Below, in pieces: positions 29,075 to 38,484 of a stretch of DNA of 64,000 nt; the stretch's first letter is position 1; every line of letters begins with the position of its first letter. The DNA lies in contig NZ_LMCF01000026.1 of the NCBI RefSeq assembly GCF_001623075.1, positions 62,001 through 126,000 of the forward strand, in the 5' to 3' direction. Source of the stretch: Pseudovibrio sp. Ad37. Lineage in GTDB: Bacteria > Pseudomonadota > Alphaproteobacteria > Rhizobiales > Stappiaceae. Position numbers and translations under genes: made by a program. The notes under the pieces are model-generated. The model did no database searches, was not told the DNA's origin, and saw only the letters and a program-made list of their open reading frames with translations.

Positions 29075-29088
29075 GCTTTTTAATTCCG

Positions 29089-30402
29089 TTAATCTTCTTT
29101 AGGCCGCAGGTCGATAACCCGTGTGGCCTTGCCTTGGCTTCGTTCTATGGAATTTGGCAGGCCCACGTCTACCCCAACCGAAATTCCAATGTTGTTTTTC
29201 ACATGAACCGCCAGTTCCTTGGCGCTTGCCAGGCGATCAGCGTCAGATGTTGCATGTGCAGCGGCTTCCACGTTGACGGTCAGCTGATCCATGCGTCCCT
29301 TACGGGCAATCTGGATTTGGTAGTGAGGGGAGAGCCCGTCACAGCGCAGCATCTGCTCCTCAATCTGGGTCGGGAACACATTCACACCGCGTACGATCAT
29401 CATGTCGTCAGACCGACCGGTGATCTTCTCCATGCGCCGCATCTTGCGGGCTGTGCCCGGCATCAGGCGGGTCAGGTCGCGGGTGCGATAGCGGATGATC
29501 GGCAGGCCTTCCTTGGTCAGCGTGGTAAACACCAGCTCACCTTCAGATCCATCCGGCAGAACCTCACCCGTTACCGGATCAATGATCTCCGGATAGAAGT
29601 GATCCTCCCAGATGTGCAGGCCGTCTTTGGTCTCCACACACTCCTGCGCCACACCTGGACCCATCACCTCTGAAAGGCCATAAATATCAACCGCATGCAT
29701 GTCGAAGGCTTGTTCAATCTCCTCGCGCATGGAGTTGGTCCATGGCTCAGCTCCAAAGATGCCGATCTTGATGGAACTCTTGCGCGGGTCCAGCCCTTCT
29801 TTGCGGTACTCATCCAAAATGGAGAGCATGTAAGACGGGGTGACCATGATGATCTCTGGCTTGAAATCCTCAATCAGCCGCACCTGCCGCTCTGTCATGC
29901 CGCCAGACATTGGAATAACGGTAGAGCCAAGCGCTTCCGCCCCGTAGTGGGCACCCAGACCGCCCGTAAACAGCCCGTAACCATAAGCGATGTGCACTTT
30001 GTCACCCGGCTTACCACCTGCTGCACGAATGGAACGCGCAACCACACCGGCCCAGGTTTCAATATCCTTCTTGGTGTAGCCAACAACGGTTGGTTTGCCT
30101 GTGGTGCCAGAGGATGCATGAATGCGGCAGATATCCTCTTCCGGAACAGCAAACATCCCGAACGGATAATTGTCGCGCAAGTCCTGCTTGGTGGTGAATG
30201 GAAACTTCGCCAGATCAGCAAGGCTTTGCAGATCATCAGGATGCACGCCAGCTGCATCAAAGCTGTCTTTGTAGAACTTTACGTTCTCATAAGCGTGCCG
30301 CACTGACCAGCGCATGCGCTCCAATTGCAGCGCTGCCAGGTCTTCCCGTCCTGCCGTTTCAATAGGCTCCAGATCGGGCCTGCGTTCTTCAACCTCCAAC
30401 AT
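29089..30402 (-). CDS. paaK: Phenylacetate-CoA ligase
   Basis: A 437-residue adenylate-forming enzyme that activates phenylacetate to phenylacetyl-CoA, the first step of the pathway. The phosphate-binding loop HASSGTTGKPTVVGYT, the YGLSEVMGPGV segment and the C-terminal GRSDDMMIVRGVNVFP hinge region are all intact. A strong AGGAGG-like site precedes the ATG. It supplies the substrate of PaaABCE encoded 8 kb to the left. Confidence 0.97.
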   Translation of the reverse strand: MLEVEERRPDLEPIETAGREDLAALQLERMRWSVRHAYENVKFYKDSFDAAGVHPDDLQSLADLAKFPFTTKQDLRDNYPFGMFAVPEEDICRIHASSGTTGKPTVVGYTKKDIETWAGVVARSIRAAGGKPGDKVHIAYGYGLFTGGLGAHYGAEALGSTVIPMSGGMTERQVRLIEDFKPEIIMVTPSYMLSILDEYRKEGLDPRKSSIKIGIFGAEPWTNSMREEIEQAFDMHAVDIYGLSEVMGPGVAQECVETKDGLHIWEDHFYPEIIDPVTGEVLPDGSEGELVFTTLTKEGLPIIRYRTRDLTRLMPGTARKMRRMEKITGRSDDMMIVRGVNVFPTQIEEQMLRCDGLSPHYQIQIARKGRMDQLTVNVEAAAHATSDADRLASAKELAVHVKNNIGISVGVDVGLPNSIERSQGKATRVIDLRPKED

Positions 30403-30436
30403 TTTCTCCTCCTCAAATGCTGGTCATCCATAAATA

Positions 30437-30868
30437 TTAGGTGCTTAACTCGATATGCGTCCCTTTGATGGTCCTCGAGTTTCCGCGAAATTCTGCAATA
30501 TGCGCGCCGTCCTGATTGCGCACATGAATGTCGTAAATGCCGGATCGGCCTTGCACGGTAAGTTCGTCGGCAGTTGCCGTTAAAACATCATCTTCAAAGG
30601 CCGGGGCGAGATACGTGATGGAACACTGGAAGGCGACAACACGTTGGTTATGGCTGTTGCAGGCAAACGCAAAGGCGCTGTCCGCAAGGGTAAAAATGTA
30701 CCCGCCATGACAGGTCTTATGCCCGTTGGTCATGCGCTCCATCACCTTCATGGAAATCACAGCCCGTCCGGGTGCAATCTCGTCCAGCGTCATCCCAAGC
30801 GCTTGTGTCGCCTCGTCTTCGTCCCACATGGAGGCCGCAACGGCCTCCGCTAATTCCTGCTTGTTCAT
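30437..30868 (-). CDS. paaI: Hydroxyphenylacetyl-CoA thioesterase PaaI
   Basis: A 143-residue hotdog-fold thioesterase. The GHKTCHGGYIFTLADSAFAFACNS stretch is the conserved core of PaaI. It is thought to free CoA from dead-end hydroxyphenylacetyl-CoA esters. Its start codon overlaps the paaG stop (ATGA), so the two are translationally coupled. Confidence 0.95.
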   Translation of the reverse strand: MNKQELAEAVAASMWDEDEATQALGMTLDEIAPGRAVISMKVMERMTNGHKTCHGGYIFTLADSAFAFACNSHNQRVVAFQCSITYLAPAFEDDVLTATADELTVQGRSGIYDIHVRNQDGAHIAEFRGNSRTIKGTHIELST

Positions 30869-31683
30869 CAGCGCTTGCCTGAATACTTTGGAGCCCGCTT
30901 ATCCATGAAGGCCGTCACGCCCTCCAGATAATCCGGTGTCCGTCCGGCTTCGCCCTGGTAATCCCGCTCCAGATCAAGCTGCTCATCCAGCGTGTTGCCT
31001 TCAGAGGCATTGAGCGCCTGCTTGATCAGGCCAAGGCCAATGGTTGGCCCCACAGAAAGCTCTTGCACCATGGCAGTGGCTTCCTCCAGAAAGGTCTCGG
31101 CAGAAGAGCACTTCCAGATCATGCCCCATTCTTCGGCCTGCTTCGCTGTGATCGGCGTGCCCAGCATGGCAAGGCCACGCGCACGGGCCGAACCCACAAG
31201 GCGTGGCAGGAAGTAGGTGCCGCCAGAATCCGGCACCAGCCCGATCTTGGCAAACGCCTGAATAAATTTGGCTTTCTCAGAGGCAATCACGATGTCACAG
31301 GCCATGGCAATGTTGGCGCCTGCGCCAGCTGCCACGCCATTGACCGCACACACGATCGGTATGTTGATCGACTTCAGCTTGCGGATGAGAGGATTATAAA
31401 AATCACCGATGGTCTGGGTCAGGTCCGGTGGAGGGGAGTCTGGTGTCGGCTTCACGCGGTCACCAAGATCCTGACCAGCGCAGAAGCCTTTGCCTGCAGC
31501 CGTCAGCAAAATGGCGCGGCAGTTGTCATCTGCGTCCGCAGCTTCCAGCGCCGCATAGAGTGCGCGATGCATCTCGTCGTTGAACGAGTTCAGCTTGTCA
31601 GGGCGGTTCAGCGTAATCACGTGGTAGGTGTCATTCACATCCACCAAAATGCTCTGCTCGGAAATGACTGTGGGCTCGCTCAT
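30868..31683 (-). CDS. paaG: PaaG, ring-1,2-epoxyphenylacetyl-CoA isomerase
   Basis: A 271-residue crotonase-family enzyme. It isomerises the ring epoxide to the seven-membered oxepin-CoA. The oxyanion-hole segments AAGKGFCAGQDLGDR and NGVAAGAGANIAMACD are present, with the FAKIGLVPDSGGTYFLPRLVG segment typical of PaaG. The ATG at 31683 follows GGAGGGAGAG. It is the first gene of the leftward operon. Distinguishing PaaG from PaaB-type hydratases rests on these motifs and its context. Confidence 0.93.
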   Translation of the reverse strand: MSEPTVISEQSILVDVNDTYHVITLNRPDKLNSFNDEMHRALYAALEAADADDNCRAILLTAAGKGFCAGQDLGDRVKPTPDSPPPDLTQTIGDFYNPLIRKLKSINIPIVCAVNGVAAGAGANIAMACDIVIASEKAKFIQAFAKIGLVPDSGGTYFLPRLVGSARARGLAMLGTPITAKQAEEWGMIWKCSSAETFLEEATAMVQELSVGPTIGLGLIKQALNASEGNTLDEQLDLERDYQGEAGRTPDYLEGVTAFMDKRAPKYSGKR

Positions 31684-31832
31684 GGTCTCTCCCTCCAAAT
31701 AGATCAATCATCACTCACCAGTGAACCACCAATTTGCTCCCAATGAACTTCCAAATTCATGAGGAGAGCCCTCTGGAAAACCTAATCATTTCGTAGACTG
31801 GTCGATGGTTCTGGCACTTTTTGCTTGAAATG

Positions 31833-31846
31833 ACTGACCGGTCGGT
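31833..31846. promoter_or_regulatory. TetR-type operator palindrome
   Basis: ACTGACCGGTCGGT is a 14-base palindrome with a single mismatched pair, of the CCGACCGGTCGG form common for TetR regulators of acyl-CoA pathways. It lies 150 bases before paaG and 206 before paaN, so the TetR protein encoded at the end of the paaG operon could control both directions. Confidence 0.6.
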
Positions 31847-31883
31847 AAATTATTGTCTGGAAGTGAAACCGCTGTCAATTGGA

Positions 31884-31998
31884 ATTCAGAGCGTATTCGC
31901 CAAAAGTGGAATCCGGTTTTGGGAAGAGAATACGCAGGAAACAAGAGACCTTTAAAGTGTTCGCGCGATCTGGAGTAATTGCGGAGCGCTTTAAGGTC
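31884..31998. repeat. Rhizobial-type intergenic palindromic element (two stem-loops)
   Basis: The first module pairs GCGTATTC (31891-31898) with GAATACGC (31928-31935) and CCAAAA with TTTTGG inside, around the core AAAAGTGGAATCCGGTTTT. This core is well known from abundant palindromic elements of Hyphomicrobiales intergenic regions. A second module pairs GACCTTTAAAG (31947-31957) with CTTTAAGGTC (31989-31998), with one bulged base. It lies just before paaN's ribosome binding site, so it may be transcribed in the paaN leader. Confidence 0.7.
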
Positions 31999-32051
31999 AC
32001 ACATTGGTCGAAGAAGCACTGCGGTAGGCGCAGGTTTTTCGAGGAGGAACA

Positions 32052-33716
32052 ATGAGTAACTTTTTTGAAACGCATAAAGACACGCTCTTTCAAGCAGTAA
32101 AGACAAGTAAATCAAGAGATTACTGGTCTGCTTATCCTGAGATCGCATCCGGTAAGATCTATGGCGAAACAGCAAAAGACGATCAGCTTGCAGAATTTGA
32201 GGAGATTCTCAGTAAGCCATTCGCACTGGGCCAGCCAACCAATGGCAACTGGACAGGCGCAGAATCGTCTCCCTACGGCAAAGAGCTGGGCGTCACCTAT
32301 GAAGATGCCGACCCTGCAGAGCTGGTCAAAGCAGCCTCAGAAGCTGGCAAAAGCTGGGCGAAAGCCAGTGTTGAAGAGCGCGTTGGCGTTGCGCTGGAAA
32401 TGCTGGCTCGCATCAACAAAAAGTCTTTCCTTATCGCCAACGCGGTGATGCACACCTCTGGTCAGGCGTTCATGATGGCGTTTCAGGCAGGTGGCCCACA
32501 CGCGCAGGACAGAGGACTGGAAGCCGTCGCTTATGCCTATGACGCGATGACCCAGACACCAACCGAGGTGACCTGGACCAAGCCGCAGGGCAAGCACGAT
32601 CCGATTGTGCTCGACAAGAAATTCCGCGTTGTGCCGCGCGGTGTTGCGCTGGTCATCGGCTGCGCGACCTTCCCAACCTGGAACACCTATCCGGGTATGT
32701 TCGCAAGCTTCGTCACTGGCAACCCGGTCATCATCAAACCGCACCCAATGGCGATCCTGCCAATGGCCATCTCCATTCAGATTGGCCGTGAGGTGCTCAA
32801 AGAAGCTGGCTTCGATCCAAACGCACTGATGCTGGCTGCGGATACCGCAGAGGCGCCAAAAACCAAGGAACTGGTGACCAATGATGCCGTGAAGATCATC
32901 GACTTCACCGGCTCCAATGCCTTTGGTGCATGGGTCCGTGAAAACGCAGGCGATGCATTGGTCTACACCGAGGAAGCAGGCGTCAACGCGATCACCATTG
33001 AATCGACCGACAACCTGCGCGGCATGGCCAGCAACATCGCGTTTTCCTTGTCGCTTTATTCCGGTCAAATGTGCACCACTCCGCAGAACATCTTCGTTCC
33101 CCGTGACGGCATTGAAACCAACGACGGCAAGAAGAGCTTTGAGGAAGTGGCGCAAGCCATCAAGATCTCATTGGACAAGCTCCTTGGCGATCCGGCTCGT
33201 GCCGCTGCCATCCTCGGCGCCGTGCAGAACCCATCCACATTGGAACGTATTTTTGCAGCAGGAAAACTGGGCAAAGTGATCCGCTCATCTGAGCCCGTGG
33301 AAGGCATGAACGGCGCACGTTCTGCAACGCCAACCGTTGTGGCAGTCGATTCCAAAGAAGAAGAAGCTTACATGCAGGAGCGCTTCGGCCCGATCTCCTT
33401 CATCATTGCCTGTGATGACATTGACGATGCCATCGCCCGCGCAGCAGGCTCAGCCAAGAGCCACGGTGCCATCACCGCAGCGCTGTATTCAACAAAGGAA
33501 GGGGTGATTGATCAGGCCACTGATGCCTACGCGTGGGCAGGCGCACCGCTTTCTGTGAACCTCACTGGCAACATCTATGTGAATCAGTCAGCAGCTTACT
33601 CTGACTTCCACGTCACCGGTGCCAACCCGGCAGGCAACGCCAGCCTCACAGACGGCGCCTACGTCGCCAACCGCTTCCGCATCGCCACCGTCCGCCGTCA
33701 GGCAGCCATGGCGTAA
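32052..33716 (+). CDS. paaN: PaaN, aldehyde-dehydrogenase-type phenylacetate degradation protein
   Basis: A 554-residue protein of the aldehyde dehydrogenase superfamily matching the PaaN subtype. The catalytic cysteine is in SLYSGQMCTTPQN and the general-base glutamate in YTEEAGVNAI. There is no C-terminal hydratase domain, so it is not the two-domain PaaZ. It probably oxidises the ring-opened semialdehyde-CoA; the partner hydratase would have to be encoded elsewhere. An AGGAGG site precedes the ATG. It is divergent from the paaGIK-tetR operon and ends at a strong terminator. Confidence 0.92.
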   Translation: MSNFFETHKDTLFQAVKTSKSRDYWSAYPEIASGKIYGETAKDDQLAEFEEILSKPFALGQPTNGNWTGAESSPYGKELGVTYEDADPAELVKAASEAGKSWAKASVEERVGVALEMLARINKKSFLIANAVMHTSGQAFMMAFQAGGPHAQDRGLEAVAYAYDAMTQTPTEVTWTKPQGKHDPIVLDKKFRVVPRGVALVIGCATFPTWNTYPGMFASFVTGNPVIIKPHPMAILPMAISIQIGREVLKEAGFDPNALMLAADTAEAPKTKELVTNDAVKIIDFTGSNAFGAWVRENAGDALVYTEEAGVNAITIESTDNLRGMASNIAFSLSLYSGQMCTTPQNIFVPRDGIETNDGKKSFEEVAQAIKISLDKLLGDPARAAAILGAVQNPSTLERIFAAGKLGKVIRSSEPVEGMNGARSATPTVVAVDSKEEEAYMQERFGPISFIIACDDIDDAIARAAGSAKSHGAITAALYSTKEGVIDQATDAYAWAGAPLSVNLTGNIYVNQSAAYSDFHVTGANPAGNASLTDGAYVANRFRIATVRRQAAMA

Positions 33717-33738
33717 AGCGAAGGCTTTAGACCAATAA

Positions 33739-33769
33739 AAAAGGGCCGTTGCAATGCATCGGCCCTTTT
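33739..33769. terminator. Bidirectional terminator between paaN and iolG
   Basis: A perfect 10-bp stem (AAAAGGGCCG / CGGCCCTTTT) with an 11-base loop, A-run on the left and T-run on the right, stopping the converging paa and iol transcripts. Confidence 0.9.
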
Positions 33770-33791
33770 CATATTCAGTTTTTAAAGCAGC

Positions 33792-34784
33792 TTAAGCGTT
33801 TGCCAGATCGCGTGCTTTGGCAACTTCTTCAGTTGCAGCTTCAGCAAGTTCGAGAGCCTTCAGGCCATCAAAGCCGTTTGGAGAGATCTCGGTACCACTG
33901 GTCAAAGCGTCAACGAAGGCTGCCAGCTCAATGCGGTAAGCTGCTTCATAGCGCTCCATGAAGAAGTCCATGAGTGGCTCAGCAGTGTAGCCGTCACCAT
34001 TTGCAACAGTCACAGTGGTGGTGCGCATGTTTTCTGCAGACACCATACCCTTGGAACAGTGCACTTCCACGCGCTGATCGTAGCCGTATGTTGCGCGACG
34101 GGAGTTGGTGATGGTGCAGATCTTGCCGCTCGCAGTTTTCAAAGTTGCAGTTGCCGTGTCCACATCACCAGCAGCACCGATCTCCTCAGATACGATTGCG
34201 CTGCCCATGGCGTTCACTTCAACAACTTCTTCGCCAAGCAGGAAGCGAGCCATGTCAAAGTCATGGATCATCATGTCTTTGAACAGACCGCCAGAGCGCT
34301 TCACGTAGTCGACTGGTGGCGGGGAAGGGTCACGAGAGGTGATCTGAACCATCTCAACATCACCAATGACACCAGCTTCGATCTGGCGTTTCACTTCAGC
34401 GAAGTTCGGATCAAAACGACGGTTGAAGCCAACCATCAGCTTTGCGCCGGTCTCTTCAACAACCTTGAGGCATTCGCGCACACGGTCGCCGTCCAGATGG
34501 ATTGGTTTTTCGCAGAAGATTGCCTTACCAGCACGCGCAGCCTGCTCAATCTGCTCAGCGTGCAGATCAGTTGGGGTCGCGATGATCACAGCATCAATAG
34601 CCGGATCATTCATGATGGCATCAAGGCCGTCAACGCGTGCACCTGTTTGAGCTGCAATCTCTTTTGCAGCATCTTCAAACGGGTCGAACACAGCAGCCAG
34701 CTTGGCATTTTCAAGCTGGCTCACAGCTTTTGCGTGGGTCTTGCCAATACGGCCAGCTCCCAACAGGCCAATTGAAACAGTCAT
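33792..34784 (-). CDS. iolG: myo-Inositol 2-dehydrogenase
   Basis: A 330-residue Gfo/Idh/MocA oxidoreductase that oxidises myo-inositol to 2-keto-myo-inositol with NAD. The Rossmann fold begins IGLLGAGRIGKTHA; the CEKPIHLD catalytic lysine motif and the DMMIHDFDMARFLLGEEV segment are as in IolG. It is the last gene of the leftward iol cluster, 132 bases after iolB, and ends at a bidirectional terminator. Confidence 0.94.
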   Translation of the reverse strand: MTVSIGLLGAGRIGKTHAKAVSQLENAKLAAVFDPFEDAAKEIAAQTGARVDGLDAIMNDPAIDAVIIATPTDLHAEQIEQAARAGKAIFCEKPIHLDGDRVRECLKVVEETGAKLMVGFNRRFDPNFAEVKRQIEAGVIGDVEMVQITSRDPSPPPVDYVKRSGGLFKDMMIHDFDMARFLLGEEVVEVNAMGSAIVSEEIGAAGDVDTATATLKTASGKICTITNSRRATYGYDQRVEVHCSKGMVSAENMRTTTVTVANGDGYTAEPLMDFFMERYEAAYRIELAAFVDALTSGTEISPNGFDGLKALELAEAATEEVAKARDLANA

Positions 34785-34867
34785 AGCTTATCTTTCACAA
34801 CAGCGTTTATATCGCGCATCTCCAACGAATGCCTGGTGGTTTCCGCAGAACCTACGCGCTTATTAAA

Positions 34868-34903
34868 CGCGTGCTCCCAAGGACATATCAGTGGGAACAC
34901 GCG
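34868..34903. terminator. Hairpin between iolB and iolG
   Basis: CGCGTG-C-TCCCA pairs with TGGGA-A-CACGCG around a 12-base loop, 14 bases after the iolB stop. On the minus strand it is followed only by TTTAATAA, so it may be a weak terminator, an attenuator lowering iolG expression, or an mRNA-stabilising stem. Confidence 0.45.
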
Positions 34904-34916
34904 GATATCAGGTGCC

Positions 34917-35741
34917 TTAGGCGTCCGCAGGTTTTGCGTCGCGCTGTGCAATCCAGTCGTGGTCAGGGTGGTTCTGGAAGCGCCATTTGCGCATCGGGCC
35001 AGCCATCACATTCAGGTAGTACATCTCGTAGCCATACGGAGAGCCGCAAGGGTGGTGCCCTTTTGGAACAAGCACAACATCGCCGCTGGACATGGCAATC
35101 GCCTCATCCAGCTCACCATCTTCAGTGAACACACGCTGGAAGCCGAAACCCTGATCCGGGTTGAGACGGTGGTAGTACGTCTCTTCCAGATAGGTCATTT
35201 CCGGGAAGTTATCTTCATCATGACGATGCGGAGGATAAGACGACCAGTTGCCCTGAGGGGTGTAAACCTCAGTCACCAGCAGGCTCTCTGCAAAGTCCTG
35301 GTCTTCCATGGCAATCGGGTGAATGTAGCGGGTGTTGGCACCAACGCCGCGCTCAACGCTTGGAATGTCATCCGGGCCAATCACGCGGGCAGGGTAGCTG
35401 CCGTCTTTTGCAGGAGCAGTACACACAGCCAGTGTCAGCTTGGTAACAGCAGTTGCGCTCCACTCAGCTCCGGCAGGAACGTACACACACCATGGCTTGA
35501 TGCGTTCAAACACGTTCTTGCGCTCACCAAGCACACCAAAGTCCTGACCATCAGAAGTGATTGAGGCTTTGCCTTCCACGATAACCAGAATGGCCTCGCG
35601 GCCCTTCATCAGCTCCTTGGCGTTTGCGCCCGGTTCCAGATGATAAAGGCCAAAACCAACGTAGCCCCAACCGGCTGATTCAGGCGTGATGTCATGCACC
35701 TTGCCCTCTGTACCATTGGGTTTTACGAGAAGCTTGCTCAT
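34917..35741 (-). CDS. iolB: 5-Deoxy-glucuronate isomerase
   Basis: A 274-residue cupin enzyme that isomerises 5-deoxy-glucuronate to 2-deoxy-5-keto-gluconate in the inositol pathway. The metal-binding YPPHRHDED and the [22 protein letters not shown] segments are diagnostic. Its start overlaps the iolE stop by four bases (ATGA). Confidence 0.96.
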   Translation of the reverse strand: MSKLLVKPNGTEGKVHDITPESAGWGYVGFGLYHLEPGANAKELMKGREAILVIVEGKASITSDGQDFGVLGERKNVFERIKPWCVYVPAGAEWSATAVTKLTLAVCTAPAKDGSYPARVIGPDDIPSVERGVGANTRYIHPIAMEDQDFAESLLVTEVYTPQGNWSSYPPHRHDEDNFPEMTYLEETYYHRLNPDQGFGFQRVFTEDGELDEAIAMSSGDVVLVPKGHHPCGSPYGYEMYYLNVMAGPMRKWRFQNHPDHDWIAQRDAKPADA

Positions 35742-36646
35742 GCGACTACCTTCTTATCAAGACCAGCGCTGATAGCCATCTCACGCAGTGCTTTCAGGCC
35801 CATGCTCTGGTATGTGAACGGATTGCGCTGATCAGGGTCCTGCTCTGCTTCAATCACCAGCCAGCCTTCATAGCCATGCTCGGCTGCAACCTTCAGCACA
35901 GGTTCAAAATCAACGCCGCCTTCTTTATCGCCAGGAACGGTGAACACACCGCGGCGGACGCCTTCCAGGAAGCTCAGGCGCTCGCCTTCAACCTGTGCGC
36001 GGACAGTCGGGCGAACGTTCTTCGCATGCAAATGGCGTACACGCGCCATATGTTTCTTGGCAACTTCCACCGGATCTGCTCCACCAAACCATGCATGGCC
36101 AGTGTCCAGCAGCAGGTAGGTGTTCGGTCCGGTCACGTCCATAAAGCGATCAATCTCTTCACCGCTCTGTACCACAGTACCCATGTGGTGATGGTAAACG
36201 AGCGAGATACCCTGTTCAGCACAATAGGCAGCAACTGCTTCAACGTCAGCGCCAAACTTCGCCCACTGGTCATCAGCCAGCACAGGCTTGTCTGCCAGCG
36301 GGGTATCATCAGCACCGTGGATCGCGTTGGAGGTTTCACAAGTGATGCAAACCTTGCAACCCATGGCTTTGAGCAGATCGAGGTGCGGCTGGATCGCCTT
36401 CTTTTCCTCTTCAACGCTGTGAGCCAACAGGTTCAGGGAATGCCAGCCAGAAACAAAGGCAAGACCATGCGGGTCGAGCGCAGCTTTCAAAGCAGCTGGC
36501 TCGGTTGGCATCTTGTGGCCCTTTTCAATGCCGTCAAAGCCGATTTCGCCAGCCTCGCTCAGGCACTGTTCCAGAGAGATGTGCGCACCAAGAGTACGGT
36601 CGTCGTCATTGCTCCACGCAATTGGGTTGGTTCCGTAACGGATCAT
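35738..36646 (-). CDS. iolE: Inosose (2-keto-myo-inositol) dehydratase
   Basis: A 302-residue TIM-barrel enzyme that dehydrates 2-keto-myo-inositol to the diketone. The [15 protein letters not shown] start, [10 protein letters not shown] and [14 protein letters not shown] metal-site segments and [10 protein letters not shown] near the end are characteristic. It overlaps iolB by four bases and starts 5 bases after iolD. Confidence 0.96.
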   Translation of the reverse strand: MIRYGTNPIAWSNDDDRTLGAHISLEQCLSEAGEIGFDGIEKGHKMPTEPAALKAALDPHGLAFVSGWHSLNLLAHSVEEEKKAIQPHLDLLKAMGCKVCITCETSNAIHGADDTPLADKPVLADDQWAKFGADVEAVAAYCAEQGISLVYHHHMGTVVQSGEEIDRFMDVTGPNTYLLLDTGHAWFGGADPVEVAKKHMARVRHLHAKNVRPTVRAQVEGERLSFLEGVRRGVFTVPGDKEGGVDFEPVLKVAAEHGYEGWLVIEAEQDPDQRNPFTYQSMGLKALREMAISAGLDKKVVA

Positions 36647-36651
36647 TGGCC

Positions 36652-38484
36652 TTAGTCCCCCAAACGCTGATTGGTCAGCGCGTGCTCATAGCCCTTGCGA
36701 GCTTCATTAACTTCTTTTCTTTTTGATACTTCTGGCACGGCAACATCCCACCAGTGGCCACCTTCCGGCATGGTTGGCAGCGGATCAGTGTCGATCACAA
36801 TGCAGTAGGACTTGGTGCTGGCTTTTGCGCGCTCCAGAGCTTCACTCAGCTCTTCGATGCTTTTCACGTGCTCAGAGGTTGCCCCCATTGCACCCGCATG
36901 TGCAGCAAAATCAATGTTGGATGGCTCAACGTGATAGGCGTCATCCAGCAGGTTGTTGAAGTTGTCACCACCGGTTGCCATCTGCAAACGGTTGATGCAG
37001 CCGTAACCGCGGTTGTCCAGCAGAACCAGAATGATCTTGTGACCCAGCATGACGGAGGTCGCCAGCTCAGAGTTCATCATCATGTAGCTGCCATCGCCAA
37101 CCATGACGACCACTTCGTTCTCTGGCTTGGCCATCTTCACGCCAAGACCACCGGCAATCTCGTAGCCCATGCAGGAGAAGCCGTATTCCAGATGGTAACC
37201 ACCCGGCTTGTCGGTCTTCCAAAGCTTGTGCAGCTCGCCAGGCAGACCACCAGCAGCACACACAACAGTGGTGTCTGCATTGGAGGCACGCTGAACAGCG
37301 CCAATCACCTGCGCATCAGTTGGCAACTCATTGCCACCCTCAGGGGCTGCCGTTGCATTCTCAACAGCTGAGAGCCAGGTCGCAAGGTGAGACGTAGTCT
37401 CGGTCACAGCCTTCCAGTTGCCCAAATCTTGGCTGAGAGCCTGCAGACCAACACGCGCATCACACACCAATGGAAGCGCATTGTGCTTTCCGGTGTCATA
37501 AGAGGCGGCGTTCAGCTGCAAAATACGGCGATCGGGGTTCTTAAACAGTGCCCAGGAGCCTGTCGTGAAGTCCTGCAGGCGTGTGCCGACTGCGATGATC
37601 AGATCAGCATCTTCGGCAACAGCATTTGCGGCAGAAGAGCCAGTCACACCAACACTGCCCAGATTCAGCTCATGATCCCATCGCAGAGCGGACTTGCCAG
37701 CCTGCGTTTCAGCAACGGGTACGTTGTGTGTCTCAGCAAAGCTCTTCAGGTCATCCGTTGCCAGAGAGTAGTGCACACCACCACCAGCAATGATCATCGG
37801 CTTTTTCGCAGCGCGGATTGCAGCAACCGCAGTTTCCAGCTCAGCTGCATCAGGTGCAGGGCGGCGGAAGTGCAAGGTGCGCTCTTCAAAGAAGCTCACA
37901 GGCCAGTCATAAGCTTCAGCCTGCACGTCCTGACACATGGCCAGTGTAACAGGACCACACTCGACCGGATCAGTCATAACCGCCATGGCGCGTGGCAGAG
38001 CTGTCAAAAGCTGCTCAGGGCGCTGGATACGGTCATAGTAACGGCTTACAGGGCGGAAACAGTCATTCGCACTGACAGTGCCATCCTGAAAGTCTTCAAT
38101 CTGCTGAAGCACTGGATCCGGTGCACGGTTTGCAAACACATCACCTGGCAGCAGCAGAACCGGCAGGCGGTTCACGTGAGCCAGCGCAGCAGCAGTCACC
38201 ATGTTGGTTGCACCGGGACCAATGGAGGTGGTCACAGCCATCGCGCGGCGACGGTTGGATGCTTTGGCATAGGAGATCGCCGCGTGGGCCATACCTTGCT
38301 CGTTGTGACCGCGATAGGTCGGCAGCGTGTCCTGCGTGTGATAAAGCGCTTCACCAAGACCCGCCACGTTGCCGTGACCGAAAATAGCCCAGACCCCAGC
38401 AATAAAGCTGTCTCCCTCAGGCGTTTTCTGGGCTGCTAGATAGCGAACCAGAGCCTGCGCGGCTGTTAATCTGATCGTGCTCAT
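36652..38484 (-). CDS. iolD: 3D-(3,5/4)-trihydroxycyclohexane-1,2-dione hydrolase
   Basis: A 610-residue thiamine-diphosphate enzyme that opens the inositol ring. The glutamate of the ThDP site is in [13 protein letters not shown], and the [15 protein letters not shown] metal/ThDP motif lies in the C-terminal third. Three acetohydroxyacid-synthase-like domains are visible. The start overlaps the end of iolC by four bases. Confidence 0.96.
   Translation of the reverse strand: MSTIRLTAAQALVRYLAAQKTPEGDSFIAGVWAIFGHGNVAGLGEALYHTQDTLPTYRGHNEQGMAHAAISYAKASNRRRAMAVTTSIGPGATNMVTAAALAHVNRLPVLLLPGDVFANRAPDPVLQQIEDFQDGTVSANDCFRPVSRYYDRIQRPEQLLTALPRAMAVMTDPVECGPVTLAMCQDVQAEAYDWPVSFFEERTLHFRRPAPDAAELETAVAAIRAAKKPMIIAGGGVHYSLATDDLKSFAETHNVPVAETQAGKSALRWDHELNLGSVGVTGSSAANAVAEDADLIIAVGTRLQDFTTGSWALFKNPDRRILQLNAASYDTGKHNALPLVCDARVGLQALSQDLGNWKAVTETTSHLATWLSAVENATAAPEGGNELPTDAQVIGAVQRASNADTTVVCAAGGLPGELHKLWKTDKPGGYHLEYGFSCMGYEIAGGLGVKMAKPENEVVVMVGDGSYMMMNSELATSVMLGHKIILVLLDNRGYGCINRLQMATGGDNFNNLLDDAYHVEPSNIDFAAHAGAMGATSEHVKSIEELSEALERAKASTKSYCIVIDTDPLPTMPEGGHWWDVAVPEVSKRKEVNEARKGYEHALTNQRLGD

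Larger units (their letters stand above)
31684..32051. promoter_or_regulatory. Divergent promoter region of paaG and paaN
   Basis: 368 bases without a gene, which hold the two paa promoters, a TetR-type palindrome (31833-31846) and a composite palindromic repeat element (31884-31998). No other site was recognised. Confidence 0.7.

Noticed and set aside
37387-38439. A 350-codon open frame on the plus strand opposite iolD
   Set aside because: It is antisense to iolD, which has complete catalytic motifs; the composition is that of a shadow frame.
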